A stretch of 64,000 nucleotides of DNA from CAYFUR01 sp964346275 (GTDB taxonomy: Bacteria; Sumerlaeota; Sumerlaeia; SLMS01): the NCBI GenBank assembly GCA_964346275.1, contig CAYFUR010000004.1, positions 1 to 64,000 on the forward strand. The letters are read 5' to 3'. Of the stretch, positions 18,179 through 26,215 are shown piece by piece. The notes beneath the pieces are model-generated. The model had not been told where the DNA came from and did not search any database. It saw nothing but the letters and a program-made list of their open reading frames with translations. The position numbers and the translations under genes were made by a program. Position 1 is the stretch's first letter. Each line of letters starts with the position of its first letter.

Positions 18179-19847
18179 CGCGCCACCAGCGCTCGAACTG
18201 CTCCGGAGTGGGGCCAACGGAAATCGCCTCCATCTCTTCCCCGCGGTCCAGGCCGCTCCGTATATACACCATATAGCCAACCTGCATGACATCGCCCCGG
18301 GGGTTCAGCATCCACCGAGGGCGATACATCTCGCGGAAGGCGGGATGATCAAAGACGGGCCAGAGAGCCTGAACATGCGGGCGCAACCGCCAGTCGCGCG
18401 GCCAGAACGTGGTGTCGCGGTGCGTTTCGACAACGATATACGCCGGGGCGCGCTTGCGCAGATAGGCCGCGCTCAGCCCATCGCGCGCGACCGCCGCATC
18501 CATGAGGCCCAGCAGGTCGATGATTGTCTGGTCCGGCCCCGCGTAATAGCCGAACTGGCCCACCTGGTCGGCCGCCAGAACGGCTTCCGAAGGCAGATTC
18601 TCCCGGACCCACAAACCCGCCTGGGCATTGATAAAGACCGGATCGTGAAAATACCAGCGCAGGCGCTCGGCCAGGTTCCACGTTCCCGCGTCGAAGAGAC
18701 GCGCCAGGAAACGCGATCGGGGCGCATCGGTGTTTCCGCGAAAGTAACCTTCGCCCGAGGTATAGACCTGGAGCGGAACAAGCACCAAAAAGACCCCGGC
18801 GAGCAACGGCGCGGCAAGGCTGCTCTTCCCCGCTACGGTTCGTTTCGCGGCCCGCTCCGCAAAAAGGCAGACCAGGAACCAAAGGCCGACCACGCTGGGC
18901 ACGAGGATGGGAATCATATAGCGAAAGCCCACGTTGAGCAGCGTCCCCGCCTTGATCTGGAAAGCGGCGGCGGCAAGCCAGGTGGCCAGGCCTCCCACCG
19001 CGAGAGGACGGAAACGCCGCGGGCCCAGCCCGGCAATCAACCCCGCGAAACCGAGCAGCGGCACACCCGCATGAGAGCCGCTCAAGGCGGCAATCTCGCC
19101 CAACCCGCCTCCTGAAGGACGCTTCGCAACGACGGTATTCGGAAGCCACGCATCATAGTAGAAGCGCCGGAACAGCATCTGGAGAACGAAGAATCCGATC
19201 GGCCAGGCGAGGTAGGAAGCGACGGCTGTCCACTCGCTTCCCCTTGCGCGAAAACCATCATCCTCCTGGCTATCTAAATAGACAGCGGGAGCCAGGGCCA
19301 GCGCGAAGCCGATTCCCTCGGGCCGCGTCCACGCGGCCAATCCCGCCAGCAGCCCTGCGACCCAGAGCCGCCCTCCGCCGCCAATCACAAACAGGGCCGC
19401 ACCCAGCAGGGCTGCATAGAAAACCGTCTCCAGGCCACGATCGTCGTGGTAATGCAAGTAGGGTTCAACCACCAGCGCAACGGGCAGCCACCAGGCCGCC
19501 CACCAGCGGTCGCGTCCATTCGCCAGACGCAGCGCCATCCACCACGCAAGAACGACAAGGCCCGCAAAGGAAAGCGTGGACAGGATCCTCGCCGCGACAT
19601 GCAAACGCGCCCCAATCCATTCGAACGGAGTGAGCACCAGAACCCACAGGAGGTTGGAATATCCTTCGACGAATTCGCCGCGATTATAGACAAGGCCCCA
19701 GCCACGGGCGAGGTTCCGTGTATATCGGAAGGAAATAAAGGCGTCCTCGCCGAGATGGCTATACGTGGCGAGGGCGAGAAGGAAAAACAGCCCGATCAGG
19801 GCCGCCAGCCAGGCCCATTCGATTCTCGAAGGGGACTCCCTATTCAC
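18171..19847 (-). CDS. GT-C type membrane glycosyltransferase-like protein (AftB-like)
   Basis: A 558-residue polytopic membrane protein. The first loop has the Asp-rich signature LGEDAFISFRYTRNLARGWGLVYN followed by EFVEGYSNLLW. This is characteristic of GT-C enzymes of the AftB/DUF2029-like type that use polyprenyl-phosphate sugars. A second periplasmic loop has HYHDDRGLETVFY. The C-terminal 130 residues are a soluble extracytoplasmic domain. The GTG at 19847 is preferred because GGAGGGG lies 5 bases upstream and it overlaps the deacetylase stop by 8 bases; longer readings lie inside that gene. Coupling to a polysaccharide deacetylase suggests a role in cell-envelope glycan synthesis (inference). 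The donor and acceptor are unknown. Confidence 0.75.
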   Translation of the reverse strand: MNRESPSRIEWAWLAALIGLFFLLALATYSHLGEDAFISFRYTRNLARGWGLVYNRGEFVEGYSNLLWVLVLTPFEWIGARLHVAARILSTLSFAGLVVLAWWMALRLANGRDRWWAAWWLPVALVVEPYLHYHDDRGLETVFYAALLGAALFVIGGGGRLWVAGLLAGLAAWTRPEGIGFALALAPAVYLDSQEDDGFRARGSEWTAVASYLAWPIGFFVLQMLFRRFYYDAWLPNTVVAKRPSGGGLGEIAALSGSHAGVPLLGFAGLIAGLGPRRFRPLAVGGLATWLAAAAFQIKAGTLLNVGFRYMIPILVPSVVGLWFLVCLFAERAAKRTVAGKSSLAAPLLAGVFLVLVPLQVYTSGEGYFRGNTDAPRSRFLARLFDAGTWNLAERLRWYFHDPVFINAQAGLWVRENLPSEAVLAADQVGQFGYYAGPDQTIIDLLGLMDAAVARDGLSAAYLRKRAPAYIVVETHRDTTFWPRDWRLRPHVQALWPVFDHPAFREMYRPRWMLNPRGDVMQVGYMVYIRSGLDRGEEMEAISVGPTPEQFERWWRVK

Positions 19848-20799
19848 GAAGCCCCTCCGCGTCCAGGCGGCGCCGGGCGTATTCGTCCGCGCGCACGACG
19901 TCGAATGCGCGGGAGAACTCTTCCACAATGCGGCGCAGCCGCCGTTCCTTCTCTTCGCCGCTCATGGCGAATCCGCCCAGCCTGGGGCGCCGCTGGCGAA
20001 AAACGATCGGGCGGGAGCAATCGGTTCCATCAATGGCGTGGAGCAACAGCAGCACGGGGCGGCGCTTTGCCGCAAGCCGCTCGAAGAGCGTAGCAAGGCG
20101 CCCGCGTGAAAGCGGCAGAAGCGAAGCGCCGGTCAGGGGCAAACGCATGCCGGGAGTCGTGCCCACCGGTATTTCAAGGAATGGAACACGGCGGTCCGGC
20201 GGGGCAGGCTTGCGGAGCTTGTAAGGAAGCGGTCTATACGGCTTTCTCGGGGCGCGGCCATAGGCGATCCGGCCGAACTGGCGCTTGCCGGGGTTCCAGC
20301 GCTGGGCGAGCCAGGCATCCGCGAGGCGAAGCACCGGCGAGAGATAAGTTGGTAAAATCGAGGCGTCGTAGAGGTAACCCTGGGCACGGACCAGGCGGAC
20401 AATGCGCGCATCGATATCATAACCAGGCGATCGAAAGCCGCGCGGCGCGGCGCCGATCTGGAGCAGGCTGCGATGCGTCCGCGTGATTTCGCCCTTGATC
20501 AATCCCGCCGGCTCCAGAGTCAGGCCGATCCGGTGCGTATAGCTGTGGTTGCCGATTTCGTAGCCGCGATGGATGAGCTTTCGCGCGATGCGGCGCTTGG
20601 CATCAATCTCAAGATCGCGGCCGACCAGAAAAAAGGATGCGGGGATACCGGCTTTCTGAAACAGGGAGTCCAGCCGGGGAACCCCTTCGCTCCAGCATGG
20701 ATCCTCGCGAAAGCTGTTGCCCTCGGGCCGGTTATAGCAAGCCCGCACGGCCCAGAGCCCGTCCACGTCAACCTGGAGAAATCCCTTGGGCCGGCTCAT
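19840..20799 (-). CDS. Polysaccharide deacetylase (NodB/CE4-like)
   Basis: A 319-residue cytoplasmic-looking CE4-type protein without a signal peptide. NodB motifs are recognisable: FLQVDVDG (motif 1 Asp), GNHSYTHRIG (motif 2, the HxxxH metal pair), PRGFRSPGYDID (motif 3) and LLLLHAID near residue 250 (motif 5 His). Members lacking signal peptides often act on lipid-linked sugars, like the ArnD branch, so the coupled GT-C gene is a natural partner (inference). The ATG at 20799 has GAGGG 8 bases upstream; an earlier TTG at 20817 is less likely. A copy of the GTCTATAC word lies at 20232. Confidence 0.85.
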   Translation of the reverse strand: MSRPKGFLQVDVDGLWAVRACYNRPEGNSFREDPCWSEGVPRLDSLFQKAGIPASFFLVGRDLEIDAKRRIARKLIHRGYEIGNHSYTHRIGLTLEPAGLIKGEITRTHRSLLQIGAAPRGFRSPGYDIDARIVRLVRAQGYLYDASILPTYLSPVLRLADAWLAQRWNPGKRQFGRIAYGRAPRKPYRPLPYKLRKPAPPDRRVPFLEIPVGTTPGMRLPLTGASLLPLSRGRLATLFERLAAKRRPVLLLLHAIDGTDCSRPIVFRQRRPRLGGFAMSGEEKERRLRRIVEEFSRAFDVVRADEYARRRLDAEGLRE

Positions 20800-20823
20800 G
20801 GTTGCCCTCGAATCCAAGAACGT

Positions 20824-21114
20824 TCAGCGAACAATATCAAAACTCTCGTGAGACGGCTCCTCATGCCTCCACTCGAGATCGATGTCCGCCACTTGCGACA
20901 TGACCGGGCCGCGATAAAGGTCGGTCAGGAATTCCGTCAGATCCAGCTCTTCACCCTGGGCGAAAACCTCGACGGTGCCATCGGGCCGGTTGCGAACCCA
21001 GCCTTTTACATTGTGCTTTCGCGCGGCTTCGCGTGTATAGACGCGGAATCCGACGCCCTGGACGCGCCCTTTCACGATGGCATGGAGGCTGTTCGCATCT
21101 TTCTCTTCACTCAT
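20824..21114 (-). CDS. acyP: Acylphosphatase
   Basis: A 96-residue acylphosphatase hydrolysing carboxyl-phosphate bonds. The phosphate-binding loop VKGRVQGVGFRVYTREAA includes the catalytic Arg, and the catalytic Asn lies in VKGWVRNRPDGTVEVFAQG. Both are intact. The C-terminus SFDIVR is typical. The start at the ATG 21114 (MSEEKD) is supported by AAGGA 6 bases upstream. It lies between the response regulator (40-base gap) and the deacetylase (24-base gap), and is probably co-transcribed with both. Confidence 0.94.
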   Translation of the reverse strand: MSEEKDANSLHAIVKGRVQGVGFRVYTREAARKHNVKGWVRNRPDGTVEVFAQGEELDLTEFLTDLYRGPVMSQVADIDLEWRHEEPSHESFDIVR

Positions 21115-21153
21115 ACGCAATCCTTGTTTCGATCTTTGCTCTCCCCTGCGGCT

Positions 21154-22563
21154 TCAGTCGCCACCGGAGGAAGAGTAACGGCGGTTTACCTCGTCTTCCA
21201 GTCCATATTTCCTCAGGCGATAACCGAGCGTGCGCCGCGTGATGTTGAGAATCTCCGCCGCGCGCGTGCGATTGCCACTTGTTTTTTCCAAAGCCTGGAG
21301 CAGGCAATTCTTTTCAATCTCTTCCAGCGACGCGTTTCCCACCGCGGCAGCGAGCTTGCCCGCCATTTCCGCCGGCGCGCCGCCAGACTCCTGCACCGCA
21401 GCAGGCAAGTCCTCCCGGCGCACCGGGCCTCCCTCGCCCAGGACGATAGCGTGCTCGACGGCGTTTTCCAGCTCGCGGATGTTTCCCGGCCAATCATAGC
21501 CTCGCAACGCTTCCATCGCGGCGGCGGAAAACTCGACAGGGTCGCCCGGAGAGAAGCGACGCGCGAAATGGTGGACGAGAATTTCCAAATCCCCGGGCCG
21601 GTCGCGAAGGGGCGGCACGACCAGCGGCACCACATTCAACCGGTAGTAAAGATCCTGGCGAAATTCTCCGCTCTCGATCATCTTTTCCAACGAGCGATTC
21701 GTGGCGGCGAGGATCCGCACATCAACGCGCCGCGGAGCCGATTCGCCCACGCGGGTCAACTCGCCCTGCTGAAGCACGCGGAGCAGTTTGACCTGCAAGG
21801 CGGGCGAAACTTCCCCGATTTCATCCAGCAGCACCGTCCCGCGATCCGCCACCGCAAAGAGGCCCTCCCGGTCGCCGACAGCCCCCGTAAAGCTTCCTTT
21901 CACATGGCCAAACAGCTCCGATTCCAGCAGATTTTCCGGCAACGCGCCACAATTGATTTTCAGATAGGGCATCCCGGCGCGGGGGCTCTCTGCCTGGATC
22001 AAATCGGCGATCCTTTCCTTTCCGGTACCACTCTCTCCGCGAAGCAAGACCGAGGCATTACTTTTCGCCACTTTCCGGGCTTTGCGATAAATCTCCTGCA
22101 TCACGGTGCTCTGGCACTCGACACCGGCACGGCCGGACGCGGGGCTTTGCTGTGTTGGTCCCGGGCGGTGGCCGGGTGCTTCGGCGGACCGCACCCCGTC
22201 CTCTGCAAGTAAGCGTTCGAGCAGGGGCTTTAAATCTTCTTCGGCGCTGACCGGTTTGACAAGGTAGTCAACAGCGCCTCGTTTCATCGCCTCGCGGACG
22301 GTTTCGACGGAGGCGTACGCCGTCATCAGGATCACATCGATCCCCGGATCGATCTTTTTGACCCGGTTCAGCACCTCGATGCCGTCGAGCCCCGGCATAC
22401 GGAGATCGGTCAGCAGGACGTCGAACTGGCCGGCGCGGAGCGCATCGAGAGCTTCCTGGGCCTCTGTATGGCCCTCTGCTTCGTAGCCGGACCGCCGGAG
22501 CGAACGGACCAGCAAGTCGACCATCCGTTTTTCATCATCGAGAATGAGAATTCTTCCTGGCAT
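21154..22563 (-). CDS. Sigma-54-dependent response regulator (NtrC/AtoC type)
   Basis: A 469-residue activator with three domains. The receiver (1-120) has the phosphorylated Asp in VLLTDLRMPGLDG and conserved Thr and Lys (LMTAY, LVKP). The AAA+ domain (about 150-390) has Walker A GESGTGKE, Walker B GTVLLDEIGE and the arginine-finger region. A Fis-type helix-turn-helix lies at the end (NRTRAAEILNITRRTLGYRL). The sigma-54 contact loop reads GSFTGA instead of the consensus GAFTGA. The ATG at 22563 has GGAAGG 7 bases upstream; the 39-residue upstream extension is spurious. No partner kinase is in the window, so it is an orphan here. Its target is not evident. Confidence 0.93.
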   Translation of the reverse strand: MPGRILILDDEKRMVDLLVRSLRRSGYEAEGHTEAQEALDALRAGQFDVLLTDLRMPGLDGIEVLNRVKKIDPGIDVILMTAYASVETVREAMKRGAVDYLVKPVSAEEDLKPLLERLLAEDGVRSAEAPGHRPGPTQQSPASGRAGVECQSTVMQEIYRKARKVAKSNASVLLRGESGTGKERIADLIQAESPRAGMPYLKINCGALPENLLESELFGHVKGSFTGAVGDREGLFAVADRGTVLLDEIGEVSPALQVKLLRVLQQGELTRVGESAPRRVDVRILAATNRSLEKMIESGEFRQDLYYRLNVVPLVVPPLRDRPGDLEILVHHFARRFSPGDPVEFSAAAMEALRGYDWPGNIRELENAVEHAIVLGEGGPVRREDLPAAVQESGGAPAEMAGKLAAAVGNASLEEIEKNCLLQALEKTSGNRTRAAEILNITRRTLGYRLRKYGLEDEVNRRYSSSGGD

Positions 22564-22750
22564 TCCAACCTTCCGGAGAGGCAAATGGGGCCCGGCCAGA
22601 TTGAGAAAAGAAGGCGGGGCCGCCAAGCGTTTTTCCTGGCGGGTGGGCGGGAACTGCATCGAGGCCGTGTCCGCCGGCATTCGGTGTAAAAGTCGCAGTG
22701 GAATGGATGCGCCGTTCCAAGCGGTGGTATCACGCCAAGAAGGTGAATCA

Positions 22751-23053
22751 ATGTTCTGGTTGGGAAAGAAAAAACGCGCGGAGAAATTGCTGAAGTCCGG
22801 GGATCCGCGCCGGATCCAGATCCATTCGGTGATCAGCCTGGAAGAGGAGGGATGCGGGGGAAACCGCGTGGCTTTCGAGTTTCTGGATCCGCCGGGCCCC
22901 TGGTCGGTACAGTTCTACGAAGCGGCTCCCGGTCAGGAAGGAGTGCTGGCCGACCTGGAGCCCGGCAGCCAGGCGGTTTTCTACGAAAGCGAGGATGGGG
23001 CGAAGACCCGCGTTCTGGCGCTCAGCGATGGGAGAGCGCTCTGGCCGCGCTAA
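22751..23053 (+). CDS. Hypothetical 100-residue protein
   Basis: A small protein (MFWLGKKKRAEKLLKSG start) with GAAGGTG 7 bases before the ATG at 22751; the longer open frame upstream overlaps the regulator and is not used. It has an amphipathic basic N-terminus and then a beta-rich body (VAFEFLDPPGPWSVQFYEA, AVFYESEDGAKTRVLAL). It looks like a single small beta domain. No family is recognised. It is divergent from the sigma-54 regulator and convergent with the DUF3800-type gene, 15 bases away. Confidence 0.6.
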   Translation: MFWLGKKKRAEKLLKSGDPRRIQIHSVISLEEEGCGGNRVAFEFLDPPGPWSVQFYEAAPGQEGVLADLEPGSQAVFYESEDGAKTRVLALSDGRALWPR

Positions 23054-23068
23054 GCGGGCAGAGAACGA

Positions 23069-23971
23069 TTACTTGTTTTCACGCTGGTAGTAAGATTCAT
23101 CCTCTGCGGCCTGGGTTGCTCCGCGCTCATAATCATCGTCATAGGCCGATGTGGTTTCGGAATCACCCTCCGGGTTACGCGGGGGGGCGGTTTTGAGTTT
23201 GGTGCCGGAGATTCCCTCGCGCCGCCAGAGGTAGATATAGCCACGAATGCGGAAGCCCTTCTGGTCCGTCGCGTCGGACTGATAGGTATGCGGCTTCACA
23301 AACCCCTGGTAGTGGCTGTTGATGACGGCGTCGTATCCCTCGAGGATATCCTTGTTATAGAGCTTGGGATAGGTGTGTTCGTGATAGCGCTTGGCGACGG
23401 TTGCCACGAAATCGGCGATCTGGAGGCCAGCGGCGTCGGATTCTTCCTGGAGAAGCGGCGAGCCGACGATCGGTGTCGAACGGCCCTGGGGGCTGAAGAC
23501 CATGGAGAACTGGGTTTCGGAAATGGTCTGGGCCTCTTCGAGGCGGCCGGGAGGGATCACGAGTGCTCCCTGGCTGCGATGCTCCCGCAAATACTGGCCG
23601 ATGGGCTTGAGCAGATAATGATAGCTGAGGGGGAGCAGCCACTTGGGATGGGCCGGCTTGTCGGTGGTACGCTTGTCGATGACGACCAGGAAGACTTTCA
23701 GCTCGAGCGTGGCGGCGATTTTTTCAAGGCCTTTGCAATAGGCAATGGTCCAGGCGCGTTCGGCATTGCGCGGATGAAGAAGATCGTTTGCGTTCAGACG
23801 GGTCGAGCCCGGCTGATAGTTTTCTTTTTGGAAAGATTTCTGAAGACCGTTGATCCGAAGCTGAAGAGTACGCCAGCGGTCGGCGGGAACGGCCACGGCA
23901 GCCATTGCCCAGAAGATCCCTGAACTCCCCTCGACGGGTTTTCCGGATTGCTGCAGGTAGATAAAATGCAT
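23069..23971 (-). CDS. Divergent DUF3800-domain protein
   Basis: A 300-residue soluble protein whose layout matches DUF3800, an RNase-H-like presumed nuclease family. It has an N-terminal beta strand followed by a short acidic turn, a long helical middle, FLVVIDKRTTD in the centre, and the family's C-terminal strand/helix QEESDAAGLQIADFVATVAKRY. The canonical N-terminal YIDESG is changed to YLQQSG, so the acidic residues normally expected there are missing. The last 60 residues are disordered and acidic. DUF3800 genes often sit in variable or defence-linked DNA; here the 319 bases upstream are AT-rich. The function is unknown and catalysis is doubtful. Confidence 0.65.
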   Translation of the reverse strand: MHFIYLQQSGKPVEGSSGIFWAMAAVAVPADRWRTLQLRINGLQKSFQKENYQPGSTRLNANDLLHPRNAERAWTIAYCKGLEKIAATLELKVFLVVIDKRTTDKPAHPKWLLPLSYHYLLKPIGQYLREHRSQGALVIPPGRLEEAQTISETQFSMVFSPQGRSTPIVGSPLLQEESDAAGLQIADFVATVAKRYHEHTYPKLYNKDILEGYDAVINSHYQGFVKPHTYQSDATDQKGFRIRGYIYLWRREGISGTKLKTAPPRNPEGDSETTSAYDDDYERGATQAAEDESYYQRENK

Positions 23972-24290
23972 AAGACGTAACTCTTAGACCTCGGGGGGGA
24001 TGGCACGAAAGAAGAATCTGAGCCTGAGCCGTTTGCGGCCATGCCGCATTCTTATTGATGTGGTTCCTCACGAATTGGAAACTGCGGCAACAATAAAAAG
24101 GCAATCTCAGATCGAGACGCGTGTATGCAAGGCAAACTCAAGTTCAAGCAAGGATTTCCCTCAAGATCGAATTGAAATTGCTCTGACATTCTCGCTTCGC
24201 ATTTGAAAATGTAGCAAATTTAAAAAATCAAGGCAAGGCCGACTCTTCCCCGCTGATTCCGTTGTTTCAATTCTCCTGCTGCCCGGGCCT
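23972..24290. other. AT-rich intergenic region
   Basis: The 319 bases between the DUF3800-type gene and mrdA are visibly lower in GC than the surroundings, especially 24160-24240 with AAATTTAAAAAATCAAGG. It holds the promoters of both divergent genes, but no convincing -35/-10 pair stands out. A 68-codon plus-strand ORF at 24000-24206 has no codon pattern or ribosome site that supports it. No repeats or transposon ends were seen. Confidence 0.6.
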
Positions 24291-26215
24291 ATGGAATACC
24301 GCTCAAAACCCCTCGCAAAGCTCGCTCAATACCCCCGGAGGCGCATGATCCTTTTCGGGTTGTTCGGCTTGATGCTGCTCGTTCTGGGCGGCCGCATGGC
24401 GTGGCTTTCCCTGGTCCAGCATTCCTACTACCTCGACAAGGCACGCGACAACCTCCGGGACCGGACACGGCTTTCCTATCCGCGGGGAAACATCTTCGAC
24501 CGTCAAGGGCGAACGCTTGCAACCAACCGCAAGGTCTATACGGCCACATTCAGCTCTTACGGTCTGCGGCGTTCCGAGGCGCGAGAGTCGCTGGAGCGCA
24601 TCGCCTCTCTCGCGGGGAATTTGTCCGGGCAAGAGATCGAGGAAATCCTGGATACGCGGCCACGATGGACCCGGCACGAGGTCCTCGAGGGCGCCACGCA
24701 GGAAGAGGTGCTTCCTTTTCTGGAAAGGCCGGAGGATTTCCCCGGGATTCGCGTGCATCAGGATTTCGAGCGGGAGTATCCTTTCGCAATCGATTCCGCG
24801 CACCTTGTGGGATATACGAGCAGGATTCAGCCGGATGAGGTCGAGGTGTATACGCGGCCGCGGTATCTGCTGGATGCCGAGGTGGGGCGCAGCGGCCTGG
24901 AGCGGCTCTACGAGGATTCCCTCGCGGGCCATCCGGGAACGGAAACGGTCGAGCGAGACGCGCGGGGAAGGCGGCTGGCCGAGCCCGAACTTCTGCAATC
25001 CAGCGAACCGGGAGAGAATCTCTATCTGTACCTCGACGCCCAGTGGCAGCAGGCCGCGATGGAGCTTTTACGGGGTCGAGAAGGCTCCATCGTCGTTATG
25101 GATGTTCAGACCGGCGGGGTGGCGGTCCTGGCCTCCAGGCCGACTTTCGATCCGCTCAACCCGGCGGCCCAGGTGGTCGACGGACAGAACGCCGGCTATG
25201 TCAACCACGCCATGCGCGGGCTCTATCCTCCCGCCTCCACCTTTAAGGTGGTGGGCGCGTTGGCGGCGCTGGAAAGCGGCCTTTCCCCACAGCACGAGTT
25301 CGTTTGCCATGGTCCGTTCCGCCCCAGCGGCTGGAGCCGAACTTACTGGTGCGCCCACCGCCAAGGTCACGGCCCGGTGGATCTGGTGGATTCCATCGAG
25401 TTAAGCTGCAACGTCTATTACTACGAATTGGGCCACAGGCTGGGCTTTGCACCGGTGGCTTCCGCGGCGCGGCGCTTCGGGTTTGCCGAGAAAACGGGGA
25501 TCGACCTGCCAGGGGAAAAGGCGGGCCAGCTCGCCAACATGGACGAGCCGCCGCCGGGAGAAACGCTGAACCTGATGATCGGCCAGGGCAGCATGCTGGC
25601 CACGCCGCTCCAGGTGGCGCGGGCTTACGCCGGTCTGGCCAATGGCGGAACGCTCCCCCGCCCCCGGATGGTCGCGGTGAAAGGATCCAGCCGCGAATCC
25701 GGGGAANNNNNNNNNNNNNNNNNNNNNNNNNNNNNNNNNNNNNNNNNNNNNNNNNNNNNNNNNNNNNNNNNNNNNNNNNNNNNNNNNNNNNNNNNNNNNN
25801 NNNNNNGCTCCCCCGCCCCCGGATGGTCGCGGTGAAAGGATCCAGCCGCGAATCCGGGGAATCAATGGGTCTCTCGCGCCGCCAGCTGGATCTGATCACT
25901 GAAGGGCTGTGGCGCGTTGTGAACTCACCGGAAGGCACAGCCTCCTCCGCGGGGTTTCCCCGGCGCTGGGACGTGGCGGGCAAGACAGGCACGGCGGAGC
26001 GCCCGGGCGACAAGCGCGACGCCTGGTTTGCGGGGTTCTTTCCGCGCTCGGCGCCGCGATATTCCTTTGTCGTCCATGTCGAGAATGCCGAGGGCTCCGG
26101 CGGCGAGGTGGCCGCGCCGATCGCCCGCGAAATGATCGCGGAAATCCTGGGAGAACGGCAGGATGAAGAAGCTGAATCGGAAGAGGAGCTGGCGCGCGCC
26201 GGCGGTTCGCCTTAA
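24291..26215 (+). CDS. mrdA: Penicillin-binding protein 2 (peptidoglycan transpeptidase), split by an artificial N gap
   Basis: MrdA is the class B PBP of the elongasome, cross-linking peptidoglycan during lateral wall growth. It has a cytoplasmic basic N-terminus, one membrane helix (about 20-42), a dimerisation domain with SYPRGNIFDRQGRTLATN, and the transpeptidase domain with PPASTFKVV (SxxK), SCNVYYYELG (SxN) and AGKTGTAE (KTG). Bases 25707-25806 are N. The 55 bases before the gap (25652-25706) repeat exactly after it (25807-25861), and removing those 155 bases restores one frame of about 589 residues with no lost sequence. The gene is therefore very likely intact in the organism. The stop overlaps the convergent gamma-glutamyltransferase by 4 bases. 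Confidence 0.92.
25652..25861. other. 100-N scaffold gap flanked by identical 55-bp contig ends
   Basis: Bases 25652-25706 and 25807-25861 are identical and flank 100 Ns. The duplicated 55 bases are the overlap of two contigs that a scaffolder failed to merge, not a biological repeat. Collapsing 155 bases (not a multiple of three) rejoins the mrdA frame exactly at the SMGLSRRQ segment. Confidence 0.93.

Noticed and set aside
20473..22212. Plus-strand open frame of 579 codons opposite acyP and the regulator
   Set aside because: Overlaps three real minus-strand genes whose motifs are intact; no start signal or recognisable domain.
24000..24206. Small 68-codon plus-strand ORF in the AT-rich region
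   Set aside because: No ribosome site, no recognisable composition, and it sits in the likely promoter area.
24291..26215. mrdA as a frameshifted pseudogene
   Set aside because: The frame change is created by the N gap and a duplicated contig end; the joined frame is intact with all penicillin-binding motifs.
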